Below are positions 25,786-37,836 of a stretch of 64,000 bases of DNA, one piece after another; the first letter of the stretch is position 1; every line of letters starts with the position of its first letter. This DNA is from Rhizobacter terrae (GTDB taxonomy: Bacteria > Pseudomonadota > Gammaproteobacteria > Burkholderiales > Burkholderiaceae_C): positions 186,001 through 250,000 of the forward strand of contig NZ_QUSW01000003.1 in NCBI RefSeq assembly GCF_003852895.1, written 5' to 3'. The position numbers were made by a program, and so were the translations under genes. A model generated the notes under the pieces. The model was not told the DNA's origin. It worked only from the letters and a program-made list of their open reading frames with translations, and made no database searches.

Positions 25786-27330
25786 TTACTTGCTGTAGGC
25801 CGTCTCGCCGTGCGAAGAGATGTCCAGGCCTTCGCGCTCTTCTTCTTCGGTCACACGCAGGCCGATCACCAGGTCGACGACCTTGTAGCTGATGGCAGCC
25901 ACGACGCCCGACCAGACCACCGTCACGCCGACGGCCTTGGCCTGGATGATGAACTGCGCCCAGATGTCGTTGGAGCCGGTCGCGGCCGTGACCCAGTCGG
26001 TCACGAGGCCCGGGCCACCCAGCGACTGGTGGTTGAAGATGCCGGTCAGCAGGGCACCGATGATGCCGCCCACGCCGTGCACGCCGAACACGTCCAGCGA
26101 GTCGTCCGCGCCCAGCAGCTTCTTCAGGCCGGTCACGCCCCACAGGCACAGGAAGCCGGCAGCGCCGCCGACCACCAGGGCACCCATGATGCCGACGTTG
26201 CCGGCGGCGGGGGTGATGGCCACGAGGCCGGCGACGGCGCCCGAAGCCGCACCCAGCATCGAGGCCTTGCCCTTGAGCAGCGATTCACCAATGCACCAGG
26301 CAAGCACCGCGACGGCCGTGGCCGAGAAGGTGTTCAGGAAGGCCAGGGCAGCGCTGCCGCCCGCTTCCAGAGCCGAGCCGGCATTGAAGCCGAACCAGCC
26401 CACCCACAGCAGCGAGGCACCGACCATCGTGAGCGTCAGCGAATGCGGCGTGAAGGCTTCACGGCCGTAGCCGACGCGCTTGCCGACCATGTAGGCACCC
26501 ACGAGGCCGGCGACGGCAGCATTGATGTGCACCACCGTGCCGCCCGCGAAGTCCAGCGCGCCCCATTGCCAGATCAGGCCGGCCGTGGCGTTGACCTTGT
26601 CGACCACTTCCTTGCTCGTGTAGGCGTCAGGACCGGCCCAGAACCAGACCATGTGCGCGATCGGCAGGTAGCTGAAGGTGAACCACAGCACCATGAAGGC
26701 GAGCACGGCCGAGAACTTGATGCGCTCGGCGAAGGCGCCGACGATCAGGCAGCAGGTAATGGCTGCGAAGGTGGCCTGGAAGACCACGAACACGATCTCG
26801 GGAATGACCACTCCCTTGCTGAAGGTCGCGGCGTTGGCGAAGTCGCCGCCGGTCGCGTTCGGCGTGAACACGCCGTTCAGGAACAGGCGAGACACACCAC
26901 CGAAGTAGGCGTTGCCTTCCGTGAACGCGATGCTGTAGCCGTAGAGCACCCACAGCACGACGATCATCGAGAAGGTGACGAACACCTGCATCAGCACCGA
27001 CAGCATGTTCTTGCTGCGGACCAGGCCGCCGTAGAACAGCGCGAGGCCCGGGATGGACATCATGATCACCAGCGCGGTGGACACGAGCATCCAGGTGGTG
27101 TCGCCCTTGTTGGGCACAGGGGCGCTGGCCGCTGCGGCAGGGGCCGAGGCGGCGGCAGCGGTCGTCGTGGCCGACGCAGCGGCAGCCGGGGCTGCAGCAG
27201 TCGTCGTGGCCTCGGCCGCGGAAGCGGCGGCTGATGCAGCGGGTGCCGAGGCGGCATCTGCCGCGACGGATACACCCGTGAAGCCCAGGGCGGCAAAGCC
27301 CAGGGCAAGGGTGGCAAGAAGTTTCTTCAT
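25786..27330 (-). CDS. amtB: Ammonium transporter AmtB
   Basis: A 514-residue ammonium channel of the inner membrane. A signal peptide (about 1-23) is followed by an unusual Ala/Ser/Thr/Pro low-complexity stretch (about 24-72) before the first core helix, TTWMLVSTALVIMMSIPGLALFYGG. Eleven core helices follow, with the pore histidine regions FGVHGVGG and VVHINAAVAGL. The low-complexity arm makes it longer than E. coli AmtB (428). It is 28 nt downstream of glnK, the standard pairing in which deuridylylated GlnK plugs the channel. The tail EEEEREGLDISSHGETAYSK is the typical conserved C-terminus. Confidence 0.95.
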   Translation of the reverse strand: MKKLLATLALGFAALGFTGVSVAADAASAPAASAAASAAEATTTAAAPAAAASATTTAAAASAPAAAASAPVPNKGDTTWMLVSTALVIMMSIPGLALFYGGLVRSKNMLSVLMQVFVTFSMIVVLWVLYGYSIAFTEGNAYFGGVSRLFLNGVFTPNATGGDFANAATFSKGVVIPEIVFVVFQATFAAITCCLIVGAFAERIKFSAVLAFMVLWFTFSYLPIAHMVWFWAGPDAYTSKEVVDKVNATAGLIWQWGALDFAGGTVVHINAAVAGLVGAYMVGKRVGYGREAFTPHSLTLTMVGASLLWVGWFGFNAGSALEAGGSAALAFLNTFSATAVAVLAWCIGESLLKGKASMLGAASGAVAGLVAITPAAGNVGIMGALVVGGAAGFLCLWGVTGLKKLLGADDSLDVFGVHGVGGIIGALLTGIFNHQSLGGPGLVTDWVTAATGSNDIWAQFIIQAKAVGVTVVWSGVVAAISYKVVDLVIGLRVTEEEEREGLDISSHGETAYSK

Positions 27331-27358
27331 GGTGGTGTCTCTCTCTGGGGTGATGACG

Positions 27359-28499
<1,141 letters not shown>

Positions 28500-28541
28500 C
28501 GGAATTCTCCTGGGTTCGTTGGATAGGTGCGGGGGCACTTC

Positions 28542-28557
28542 TGCAGCTTCTGTGCCC
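28542..28557 (-). promoter_or_regulatory. Probable sigma-54 promoter of porin-glnK-amtB
   Basis: Read on the minus strand, GGGCAC-AGAAG-CTGCA fits the RpoN consensus TGGCAC-N5-TTGCA with two mismatches, and the invariant GG and GC dinucleotides are at the correct distance. Predicted start of transcription is near 28531, leaving a leader of about 30 nt before the porin ATG at 28499. Confidence 0.65.
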
Positions 28558-28572
28558 GCTTGCAACAAGGTT

Positions 28573-28597
28573 TTGGCGCCCCATCGGTGCGCGCCAA
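28573..28597. promoter_or_regulatory. Candidate NtrC-type activator site
   Basis: TTGGCGC at 28573-28579 and GCGCCAA at 28591-28597 form an inverted repeat. Within it, GGCGCC-CCATC-GGTGCG matches the NtrC consensus TGCACC-N5-GGTGCA at nine of twelve positions. It is centred about 50 nt upstream of the predicted sigma-54 start site, close for an enhancer but possible. Confidence 0.4.
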
Positions 28598-28779
28598 TGC
28601 GCCGAAACAGTGCGTTCATTGACCCGAGTTGGGCTGGCAGTCAGCTTGAGGCTGGTTTTTGGTGCATTCCGCCAACCACTGCGCCTCGCCCATCGGGGTG
28701 GCCCGCAAGGGGCGCGCGCTTTGGTGCACGGGTGGCCAGAATCGCCGCCCATTCACGATGCACGATCAAGGGAAATCAG

Positions 28780-30297
28780 ATGTCGCTGGCCGTCCTGCAC
28801 AGCCGCGCCCTCAATGGGCTGGCCGCACCCGAGGTGATGGTGGAGGTGCACCTGGCCAACGGCCTGCCGAGCTTCACCGTGGTGGGCCTGGCCGACACCG
28901 AGGTCAAGGAAGCGCGGGAACGGGTGCGGGCCGCCTTGCTGCACAGCGGGCTGGACTTCCCTCACAACAAGAGGATCACCGTCAGCCTGGCCCCGGCCGA
29001 CCTCCCCAAGGAGTCAGGCCGCTTCGACCTGCCAATGGCGCTGGGCATCCTGGCGGCCAACGGGCAGATCGATGCGAACAAGCTCGGACGCTATGAATTC
29101 GCGGGCGAGCTGTCACTGGCCGGGCACCTGCGGCCGGTGCGCGGCGCGTTGGCCATGGCGCTCGCAATGCAGCGGCTGGGCTCGAACCGGGCGCTGGTGC
29201 TGCCGGAGGTGAGCGCGCAGGAGGCGGCGCTGGTGGAAGGATTGAAGATCCACCCGGCCAGGCACCTGCTGGACGTGGTCCAGGCACTTTTGCCCGATGA
29301 AGCGGCGCAAGGGCTGCCGACCGCCGTGGCCGGCACCCGGTGCGCCCCGCCTGCGCCGGCGGACCTGCGCGAGGTGAAGGGGCAGGTGGGCGCCAAGCGG
29401 GCCTTGGAATTGGCGGCGGCCGGAGGCCATTCGCTGCTGATGGTCGGGCCGCCAGGCACCGGCAAGTCCATGCTTGCGCAGCGCTTTATCGGCCTGCTGC
29501 CGCCCTTGTCCGAGGCGCAGGCGCTGGAGTCAGCGGCAGTGCTGAGCCTCACCTCGCACTTCGACGTCAGCCGATGGGGGCAGCGGGTCTTGCGCACCCC
29601 GCATCACACGGCGTCGTCGGTGGCCCTCGTGGGCGGGGGGTCACCGCCTCGGCCGGGGGAGATCTCGCTGGCTCACGAAGGGGTGCTCTTCCTGGATGAG
29701 CTGGCCGAGTACCCACGCAACGCCTTGGAGGCCTTGCGCGAGCCGTTGGAGACAGGTCGCATCGTCATCTCCAGGGCTGCTCGCCAGTCGGAGTTCCCTG
29801 CCCGCTTCCAATTGATCGCGGCCATGAACCCATGCCAGTGCGGTCACCATGGCAACACCTTGAGGGCCTGCCGCTGCACACCCGACGCCGTGCTGCGCTA
29901 CCAAAGCCGCATCAGCGGCCCGCTGCTGGACCGCATCGACCTGCAAGTGGAAGTCCCCGCCGTCGCCCCGGAAACCTTGTCGGCAGCGCCCGACGGGGAA
30001 GCCAGCACGCAGGTGGCCTCACGCGTCATCGAGGCTCAGCAGCGCCAATTCTCACGGCAAGGCAGCCTCAATGCAGGCTTGCGAGGCGATGGCATCGACC
30101 TGCACTGCGCGCTGGACGCGGCTGCATCGAAGTTCCTTCAAACGGCCGCCACCAAGCTCGGCTGGTCAGCGCGCAGCTTCCACCGCGTGCTGCGCGTGGC
30201 CCGCAGCGCGGCGGACCTGGCCGGCGAGTCCGACGTCAAGACGCATCACATCGCCGAGGCCATCCAATACCGCCGTGTGTTGAACCACGGCGTCTGA
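28780..30297 (+). CDS. comM: Mg chelatase-like AAA ATPase ComM/YifB
   Basis: A 505-residue hexameric helicase that drives branch migration in natural transformation. The N-terminal lon-like fold (about 1-170, AVLHSRALNGLAAPEVMVEVHLANG) precedes the AAA domain with Walker A GPPGTGKS (about 222-229) and Walker B VLFLDELAEY. The C-terminal Mg_chelatase part ends EAIQYRRVL. A Cys cluster (CQCGHHGNT, CRC) is typical of the family. The ATG at 28780 follows AAGGGAAATCAG. The gene is divergent from the porin operon, with 280 nt between starts, and convergent with the glycine-zipper gene. Confidence 0.95.
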   Translation: MSLAVLHSRALNGLAAPEVMVEVHLANGLPSFTVVGLADTEVKEARERVRAALLHSGLDFPHNKRITVSLAPADLPKESGRFDLPMALGILAANGQIDANKLGRYEFAGELSLAGHLRPVRGALAMALAMQRLGSNRALVLPEVSAQEAALVEGLKIHPARHLLDVVQALLPDEAAQGLPTAVAGTRCAPPAPADLREVKGQVGAKRALELAAAGGHSLLMVGPPGTGKSMLAQRFIGLLPPLSEAQALESAAVLSLTSHFDVSRWGQRVLRTPHHTASSVALVGGGSPPRPGEISLAHEGVLFLDELAEYPRNALEALREPLETGRIVISRAARQSEFPARFQLIAAMNPCQCGHHGNTLRACRCTPDAVLRYQSRISGPLLDRIDLQVEVPAVAPETLSAAPDGEASTQVASRVIEAQQRQFSRQGSLNAGLRGDGIDLHCALDAAASKFLQTAATKLGWSARSFHRVLRVARSAADLAGESDVKTHHIAEAIQYRRVLNHGV

Positions 30298-30305
30298 GCC
30301 CGGGT

Positions 30306-31085
30306 TCAGGCGTTCTGCGCCGCCACGTGCACCACGCCGTTGTCCACCGTCACCCGCGAGCCCGCCGCCGGCGCGGCCTTCTGGCGGATGGTCCGCACGG
30401 TGCCGTCGTCCATGCGCACGCGCACGTCGTAGTACGTCTCGGCCTTCGAGCGCTTCTCGATCTCGTTGCCGGCCATGCCGCCGCCGATGGCGCCCAGCAC
30501 AGTCATCGCCGCGCGGCCGTTGCCATGGCCGAACTGGTTGCCCACCACGGCACCCAGTGCACCGCCGGCCACGGCGCCGGCGCCGCTGCCCTTGCCCTTC
30601 ACGGTCACGGCCTGCACCGACTCCACCACACCGCAGCGCGTGCACACCGCGGCGGTTTGCGTGGACGTCTGCGCGGACGTTCCCGTGCCGCTGCTGTTGG
30701 CATGCGACGCCGTGCCGGCGTGCTTGGTGCCCGCATGCGTTGAAGCCGTGGCCCCGGCATTCGCCGTCTTCGCATCGCCTTGCGGTGCCACCGCCTTCTC
30801 ATCGGCCGGCGGCACCGGCGTGCCGGCCTTGTCTGCCTTCACAGGCTCGACCAGGCTTTCGTTCGCGGCCAGCGATGCCTTCGCGGCCTGCGCCGATCCC
30901 GGCGCCATGATCTGCGGCTCCGTCGGCGCGCGCAGCGTCAGTCCTGCGGCAACGCCCAGGCCGGTCAGCGCGAGGCCGCCAGCCACCAGCAATGCCTTGT
31001 GATTGAACCGGCCGCCGAACAGGCCTGTCGATGCCGCCGGCGAGGCGGTCGTGGTCGAGGTCGAGTCGGGGGAGGTCGTGCTCAT
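30306..31085 (-). CDS. Glycine-zipper 2TM domain envelope protein
   Basis: A 259-residue envelope protein. A membrane segment lies about 31-51 (LLVAGGLALTGLGVAAG). A long Ala/Thr/Pro/His low-complexity linker follows (about 65-145). A pair of Cys (CTRCG, about 149-152) precedes a glycine-zipper hairpin GAGAVAGGALGAVVGNQ and MTVLGAIGGGMAGNEIEKR as in rickettsial 17-kDa surface antigens. A C-terminal SH3-like part carries VRMDDGTVRTI. Such proteins are anchored in the inner or outer membrane; precise function is unknown. It is convergent with comM, only 8 nt apart. Confidence 0.82.
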   Translation of the reverse strand: MSTTSPDSTSTTTASPAASTGLFGGRFNHKALLVAGGLALTGLGVAAGLTLRAPTEPQIMAPGSAQAAKASLAANESLVEPVKADKAGTPVPPADEKAVAPQGDAKTANAGATASTHAGTKHAGTASHANSSGTGTSAQTSTQTAAVCTRCGVVESVQAVTVKGKGSGAGAVAGGALGAVVGNQFGHGNGRAAMTVLGAIGGGMAGNEIEKRSKAETYYDVRVRMDDGTVRTIRQKAAPAAGSRVTVDNGVVHVAAQNA

Positions 31086-31237
31086 GGTTGCTCCTTGGTC
31101 TTGAATGCTGGACGCCGGCCCAAATCCGGCGACACCTGCATTTGAACGATGGAGCAGGGGAAAACGATGCCCTCCAGGCTGCATCAGATGTAAGCGGGTG
31201 CGAGCGCGTGAGTCCGCACTCCGCCGCATCCGACGCC

Positions 31238-32791
31238 TCAGCTCATGAAGCCCAGGTCACGCCTGGACACATCGAAATTCTTCAAGTTCGGAAAAACGTC
31301 GATTAGTTGCGCGTCCGACAGGCCGAACCAGCGGCCGAGCGTCGCACCGAGCTGGTCCACCGAGTTCTCCGGCAGCAGCGCACCGTTGCCGATCTGGTTG
31401 GGGCTGCTGTCGAAGTTGTTGTTGTTCGCGTTCTTCAGGCCCAGCACCGGGAAGTTGCCGTACAGGTCACCGCCCTTGACCGCCCCGCCCATCACGAAGT
31501 GGTGCGCGCCCCAGCCGTGGTCGGTGCCGTCGCCGTTGCTCGTGAAGGTGCGGCCGAAGTCCGAGCCGGTGAAGGTGGTCACCGCATTGCGCGCATTCAA
31601 TGCGCCCAGTGTGGTGTCGAAGTAGCGCAGCGCCTGCGCCAGCCTGGCCATCAGGTCGGCGTGGTTGCGGTTCTCGTTGTCGTGCGTGTCGAAGCCGCCC
31701 ATGCTCACGAAGAACACCTGCCGCTTCACGCCGATGGCGCCGCCCATGCCGGCGTCGATCAGCCGCGCCACCACCTGCAACTGCTGCGCTAGCGGGTTGG
31801 CCGACTTCGCGCCGGTCAGCGGGTTGTCGTACTGCAGCTTCGGGTCGTTGTTGGCGTTGTAAGCGCCGCTCGCGGGCGCGGTGCCAAAGAGCGGATCGCT
31901 GGGCGCCTTCAACGCCGTGCGCAAGGCCAGCTCGGCATCGAGCGCACGGCTGGAAATCGCCGCCAGGTCACCCTCCAGCACGTGCGTGCCGCGCGTGCCC
32001 TTGACGATGCGCTCCAGGGCCGCGGCCACGTCGGTCGAGCCGTAGACGCGGCCGTTCGAATCGCTGCCGATGCGGATCGCGCCGTTGGTGCTCACCTGGT
32101 ACTGCTTGATGCTCTGCCCCGCCAGCCACACCGAGTTGCCCGATGCGGAAATCGAGGTGAACACCGCCTTGCTGTTCTGCGCGCCCATCAGGTCGGCCAT
32201 GCGGCCGCCCCAGCCGGTGGTCGCCCCTTCGGGCTTGAAGGTCTGCCAGGTGTTGGACTGGTCGTTGTGCGAGAACAGGTGCGCGGGCTTGGGGAAGGTG
32301 CTCTGCGCGTACTGCGCCTTGCTGGTGGGCATGATCAACGGCCCGGTGTTGGGCAGGATCGCCAGCCGCTTGTCAGTGTTGAACATGGTCTGCAGCGTGC
32401 CCATCAGCGGATGCAGCGCGAAGGTGCGGCCCTGCGCGTTCAGCGGGGTGATGGGCAGCACGCCACCCAGGCGCGACGGCGACCCGGCCGCCGCCGTGCC
32501 CACGGCAGCGGTGCCGGGTGCCAGCAGCGCGATGGAATCGGGGGCCTGGTTGCGCGTGGCGGTGTAGGCCGCCCACGAGCTGGCGTCGGTGGGCAGCACC
32601 ATGTTGATGGAGTCGTTGCCGCCGAACAGGAAGATGCAGACGATGGCCTTGTAGTCGGAGGCCGCCTGCGCCGAGGCCGAACCCAGCGCCGCCAGGTTGA
32701 GCGCAAAGGGTGCGGCGCCTGTGCCGACGGTGGCGGCCATGGCGCCGGCATGGCGCAGGAACAGGCGGCGGGATGCATTGGTGGTGGTCAT
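31238..32791 (-). CDS. DUF1501 family protein (Tat-exported)
   Basis: A 517-residue protein of the DUF1501 family, related to sulfatase/alkaline-phosphatase-like folds. The N-terminus SRRLFLRHAGAMAAT is a twin-arginine signal. The core contains FLFGGNDSINMVLP near residue 55, SHNDQSNTWQ, and a late block FVSMGGFDTHDNEN. DUF1501 genes are regularly paired with DUF1800 genes in Proteobacteria and Planctomycetes; here DUF1800 is 17 nt upstream. A secreted hydrolase acting on surface or extracellular material is plausible, but the substrate is unknown. Confidence 0.88.
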   Translation of the reverse strand: MTTTNASRRLFLRHAGAMAATVGTGAAPFALNLAALGSASAQAASDYKAIVCIFLFGGNDSINMVLPTDASSWAAYTATRNQAPDSIALLAPGTAAVGTAAAGSPSRLGGVLPITPLNAQGRTFALHPLMGTLQTMFNTDKRLAILPNTGPLIMPTSKAQYAQSTFPKPAHLFSHNDQSNTWQTFKPEGATTGWGGRMADLMGAQNSKAVFTSISASGNSVWLAGQSIKQYQVSTNGAIRIGSDSNGRVYGSTDVAAALERIVKGTRGTHVLEGDLAAISSRALDAELALRTALKAPSDPLFGTAPASGAYNANNDPKLQYDNPLTGAKSANPLAQQLQVVARLIDAGMGGAIGVKRQVFFVSMGGFDTHDNENRNHADLMARLAQALRYFDTTLGALNARNAVTTFTGSDFGRTFTSNGDGTDHGWGAHHFVMGGAVKGGDLYGNFPVLGLKNANNNNFDSSPNQIGNGALLPENSVDQLGATLGRWFGLSDAQLIDVFPNLKNFDVSRRDLGFMS

Positions 32792-32808
32792 GGTGTTCTC
32801 CCCTCGCC

Positions 32809-34602
32809 TCACTTCTGGACCAGGAATTCCGGCGACACGATGGTCAGCAGGATGGCCGCGTTCACGCGGTTGCGCTTGGCCGTGTCGATGGCCGCCTGGT
32901 TGGACCCGCCGCTGTTGAGCGCAGGGATGGTGATCTTCTCGACCGCGCCCTGGATCTCGGTCTTCAGCGCCGCCGGCATGGTGCCGTACATCAGCTTGGC
33001 GTTGAGGCGATCCAGCAGGTCCGCGGGCTTGTCGGCCAACGCGAGTTCGCCGGTGAAATCAGGCTGCAGGTCGCGCCGGTTCAGCGTCACGCCGTTGACC
33101 ACGGTGTTGTACTGCCCCACGCCGAGCATGAGGTTGTCACGCATGAAGTTCACGTAGCCCGACATGGTGGTCTCGTGGGCGATCTGCATCTCGGGCACGA
33201 CGAGGTTGGCCGCTGCCGCAGCGGTGCCCGGCGGCACATAGCCCGGCCGGTAGAAGTTGAAGACCGAGGGCGAGCGCATCGGCGTCTGGCCCAGCTGCGT
33301 GCCGGGGTTGTCCGTCACGCCCACCTTGAAGAAGCCGGTGTCGGACTTGAAGCCGAAGGCCCGCATCACCGCCGACAGGCGCAGCACCGGCTCGCGCACC
33401 TTGCCGGCGCTGTTCGAACTCGTGCGCGCTTCCGGGTTCATCAGTACGGCCTTGATCACCGCCTTCATGTCACCCCGCACGCCGGCGCCGTTGTTGTCGA
33501 AGGCGGCGGTCACGGCCTGCACGTACTGCGGGCTGGGGTTGCTGGTGACGAAGCGCTGGATGAGCTGCTTTCCGATGAAGGGCCCGACGTTGGGGTGGTT
33601 GTACAGGCCATCGAGCGCCGTCTTCAGGCTGTCGTCCGGCGAGGCCTTGGTCTGCGGCGCGATGGTGATGCCGAGGAACTTCTTCTCCTCCGTGCTGTGG
33701 TACTGCGGGTACCCCTGCATGGTCTTGAAGCTGCGGTCCGGGTCGGAGTTCCCGTTGGCCGAGCCGCTGAAGAAACAGCTGTTGTCCGGCCACTCGGGAC
33801 AGTTCCAGCTCCAGCCGGTGAACACCTTGGCCAGACCGGCGATGTCTGTGGCGTCGTAGGTGTCGACGGGCGCGCCGTTGGTGAGCCTGGCGCTGCCGTC
33901 GGCATTGAGTTCCTGCAGGCCGATGGAGAACAGCTGCATCACCTCGCGGGCGTAGTTCTCGTCGGGCACCCGGCCGCTCTTGGCATCGGCCTTCTGGTTG
34001 CGCATGGAGCTGAGGTACAGGCCCATCATCGGATGCAGCGACACGCCCTGCAGCAGGTCGCGGTAGTTGCCGAAGCTCTTGTCGCTGAGCATGTCCAGGT
34101 AGTTCGCCACCGCACGGGCGTTGTCTGCAAGCGCGCCGTCCTGCAGCGAGATGACGAAGATCTGCGACAGCGCGTAGGCGGTGCGCTGCCGCAACTGGTC
34201 GTTGCCGGACACCGCCTGCGTCCAGAAGCTGTTGACGACGCCGTCGCCCGCGATGGTGCCCGTGGGGTTGGTCGACTTGACGATGGCGTCAGCAGCCTCC
34301 CACGCAGCACGGTGCGACACGGCCTGCGTCTTGGTGAACTGCTCGTCGATCCATGCCGAGTAGCCCACGTCCATCAGGTGGTCGACGTCGGCATCGGTGG
34401 GTCCGAAGGTGGCCTGCGTGAGGAAGCGGGCGGCCTCGGCGCGCGTGCCCGGCTTCTCGACCTGGGCGGGCGGCGTGGTGGTGTCGCCGTCGTTCTTGCC
34501 GCCGCCGCATGCGGCCAGTGAAAGCGCGATGAAGGCGGCAAGGCCCAGGCGCCGAACGGCCTGCGCGGCGCGGCCCGGCGCGGATGCATCTCTTGTTGTC
34601 AT
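32809..34602 (-). CDS. DUF1800 family lipoprotein
   Basis: A 597-residue DUF1800 protein. The N-terminal hydrophobic stretch ends in the lipobox LAAC (Cys about 32) followed by GGG, so it is a lipoprotein. The DUF1800 signature RFLTQATFGPT starts about residue 60. The large C-terminal part includes DENYAREVMQLFSIGLQELN and VFNFYRPGYVPPG. The family has no established activity. It is the first gene of a two-gene unit with DUF1501. The ATG at 34602 is used because the frame upstream to 34704 has no signal-peptide character. Confidence 0.88.
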   Translation of the reverse strand: MTTRDASAPGRAAQAVRRLGLAAFIALSLAACGGGKNDGDTTTPPAQVEKPGTRAEAARFLTQATFGPTDADVDHLMDVGYSAWIDEQFTKTQAVSHRAAWEAADAIVKSTNPTGTIAGDGVVNSFWTQAVSGNDQLRQRTAYALSQIFVISLQDGALADNARAVANYLDMLSDKSFGNYRDLLQGVSLHPMMGLYLSSMRNQKADAKSGRVPDENYAREVMQLFSIGLQELNADGSARLTNGAPVDTYDATDIAGLAKVFTGWSWNCPEWPDNSCFFSGSANGNSDPDRSFKTMQGYPQYHSTEEKKFLGITIAPQTKASPDDSLKTALDGLYNHPNVGPFIGKQLIQRFVTSNPSPQYVQAVTAAFDNNGAGVRGDMKAVIKAVLMNPEARTSSNSAGKVREPVLRLSAVMRAFGFKSDTGFFKVGVTDNPGTQLGQTPMRSPSVFNFYRPGYVPPGTAAAAANLVVPEMQIAHETTMSGYVNFMRDNLMLGVGQYNTVVNGVTLNRRDLQPDFTGELALADKPADLLDRLNAKLMYGTMPAALKTEIQGAVEKITIPALNSGGSNQAAIDTAKRNRVNAAILLTIVSPEFLVQK

Positions 34603-34734
34603 GTCCGACCCTGAAGTGGTTGCTTCGTGCGCGCGTGGCAACGCAGCAGTCGTGCCAGGGCCGAACTGGCAGAACGGGGCAGTTTCAGAACGGCAATCGC
34701 GCAAAGCGATGGGAAATCGCGTCGTTCGATGCCT

Positions 34735-34757
34735 CGGTCCGCGCGGGGCGCGGACCG
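34735..34757. terminator. GC-rich hairpin downstream of metH C-terminal piece
   Basis: CGGTCCGCG, loop CGGGG and CGCGGACCG form a perfect 9-bp stem in the 219-nt gap between the metH piece (stop 34822) and the DUF1800 gene (start 34602). It lies 65 nt after metH on the transcribed strand. It has no U-tract, so it may be a 3' hairpin or an attenuator rather than a classical terminator. Confidence 0.4.
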
Positions 34758-34821
34758 AAATCGGAGGCTTTACTAAGAGATGTTGCGATGCGTCACCGAT
34801 TGCAACCGCATCGCTTCATCC

Positions 34822-37560
<2,739 letters not shown>

Positions 37561-37590
37561 GGCGGCGGGCAGGTTGTCAGACTTCAAAAC

Positions 37591-37614
37591 CGGCCGCGAA
37601 ACTCACCGCGGCCG
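37591..37614 (-). terminator. Candidate expression-platform hairpin between riboswitch and metH
   Basis: Minus-strand CGGCCGCG (37614-37607) and CGCGGCCG (37598-37591) form a perfect 8-bp stem followed by GTTTTG. It sits 10 nt after the riboswitch aptamer and about 30 nt before the metH ATG. This suits a rho-independent terminator acting as the switch platform; no competing antiterminator was worked out. Confidence 0.5.
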
Positions 37615-37624
37615 CAAAGGTCGG

Positions 37625-37719
37625 GTGAGCGCCGTTGGAACACCGGCCCGTCGCTGGAGCAGGGGGCCGATCTGCCCAAGCCTGGCAACCGTGACGGTTG
37701 TCGCAACGCTCCTTGGGCG
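37625..37719 (-). ncRNA. S-adenosylhomocysteine (SAH) riboswitch
   Basis: The minus-strand leader of metH matches the SAH riboswitch pattern. P1 is GCCCAAG (37718-37712) with CTTGGGC (37680-37674). The conserved GGAGCGTTGC core is at 37712-37703. P2 is CAACCG, loop TCA, CGGTTG (37700-37686), followed by the GCCAGGCTTGGGC junction. The 3' conserved AACGGCGCTCACC at 37637-37625 pairs its CGCTC with GAGCG (37711-37707) as the pseudoknot. A TACAAT -10 hexamer at 37732-37727 would start transcription just upstream. SAH binding is known to turn expression on, matching the need to consume homocysteine. Confirm with a covariance-model search against the Rfam SAH riboswitch family. Confidence 0.88.
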
Positions 37720-37836
37720 AACCGCGATTGTAAGCGGGCGCCTCCAAACCCCTGGGTTCAAGTTGGGTGAGGAATTGCCGAAATGAAAGCGACGCGGCAA
37801 CCTTGCCGTCTGTCCAGTCGCGTCAGAACGTTTTTC

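Noticed and set aside
28500-28779. Possible tRNA or other RNA gene in the porin-comM gap.
   Set aside because: No cloverleaf, T-loop or CCA end was found; the region is explained by promoter elements.
37783-37836. Earlier ATG for the HD-GYP-like protein, preceded by GAGG.
   Set aside because: The 18 added codons are rich in rare codons (AGA, TTT, AGT, CCT) unlike the rest of the gene, and add no domain. It remains possible because of the upstream GAGG.
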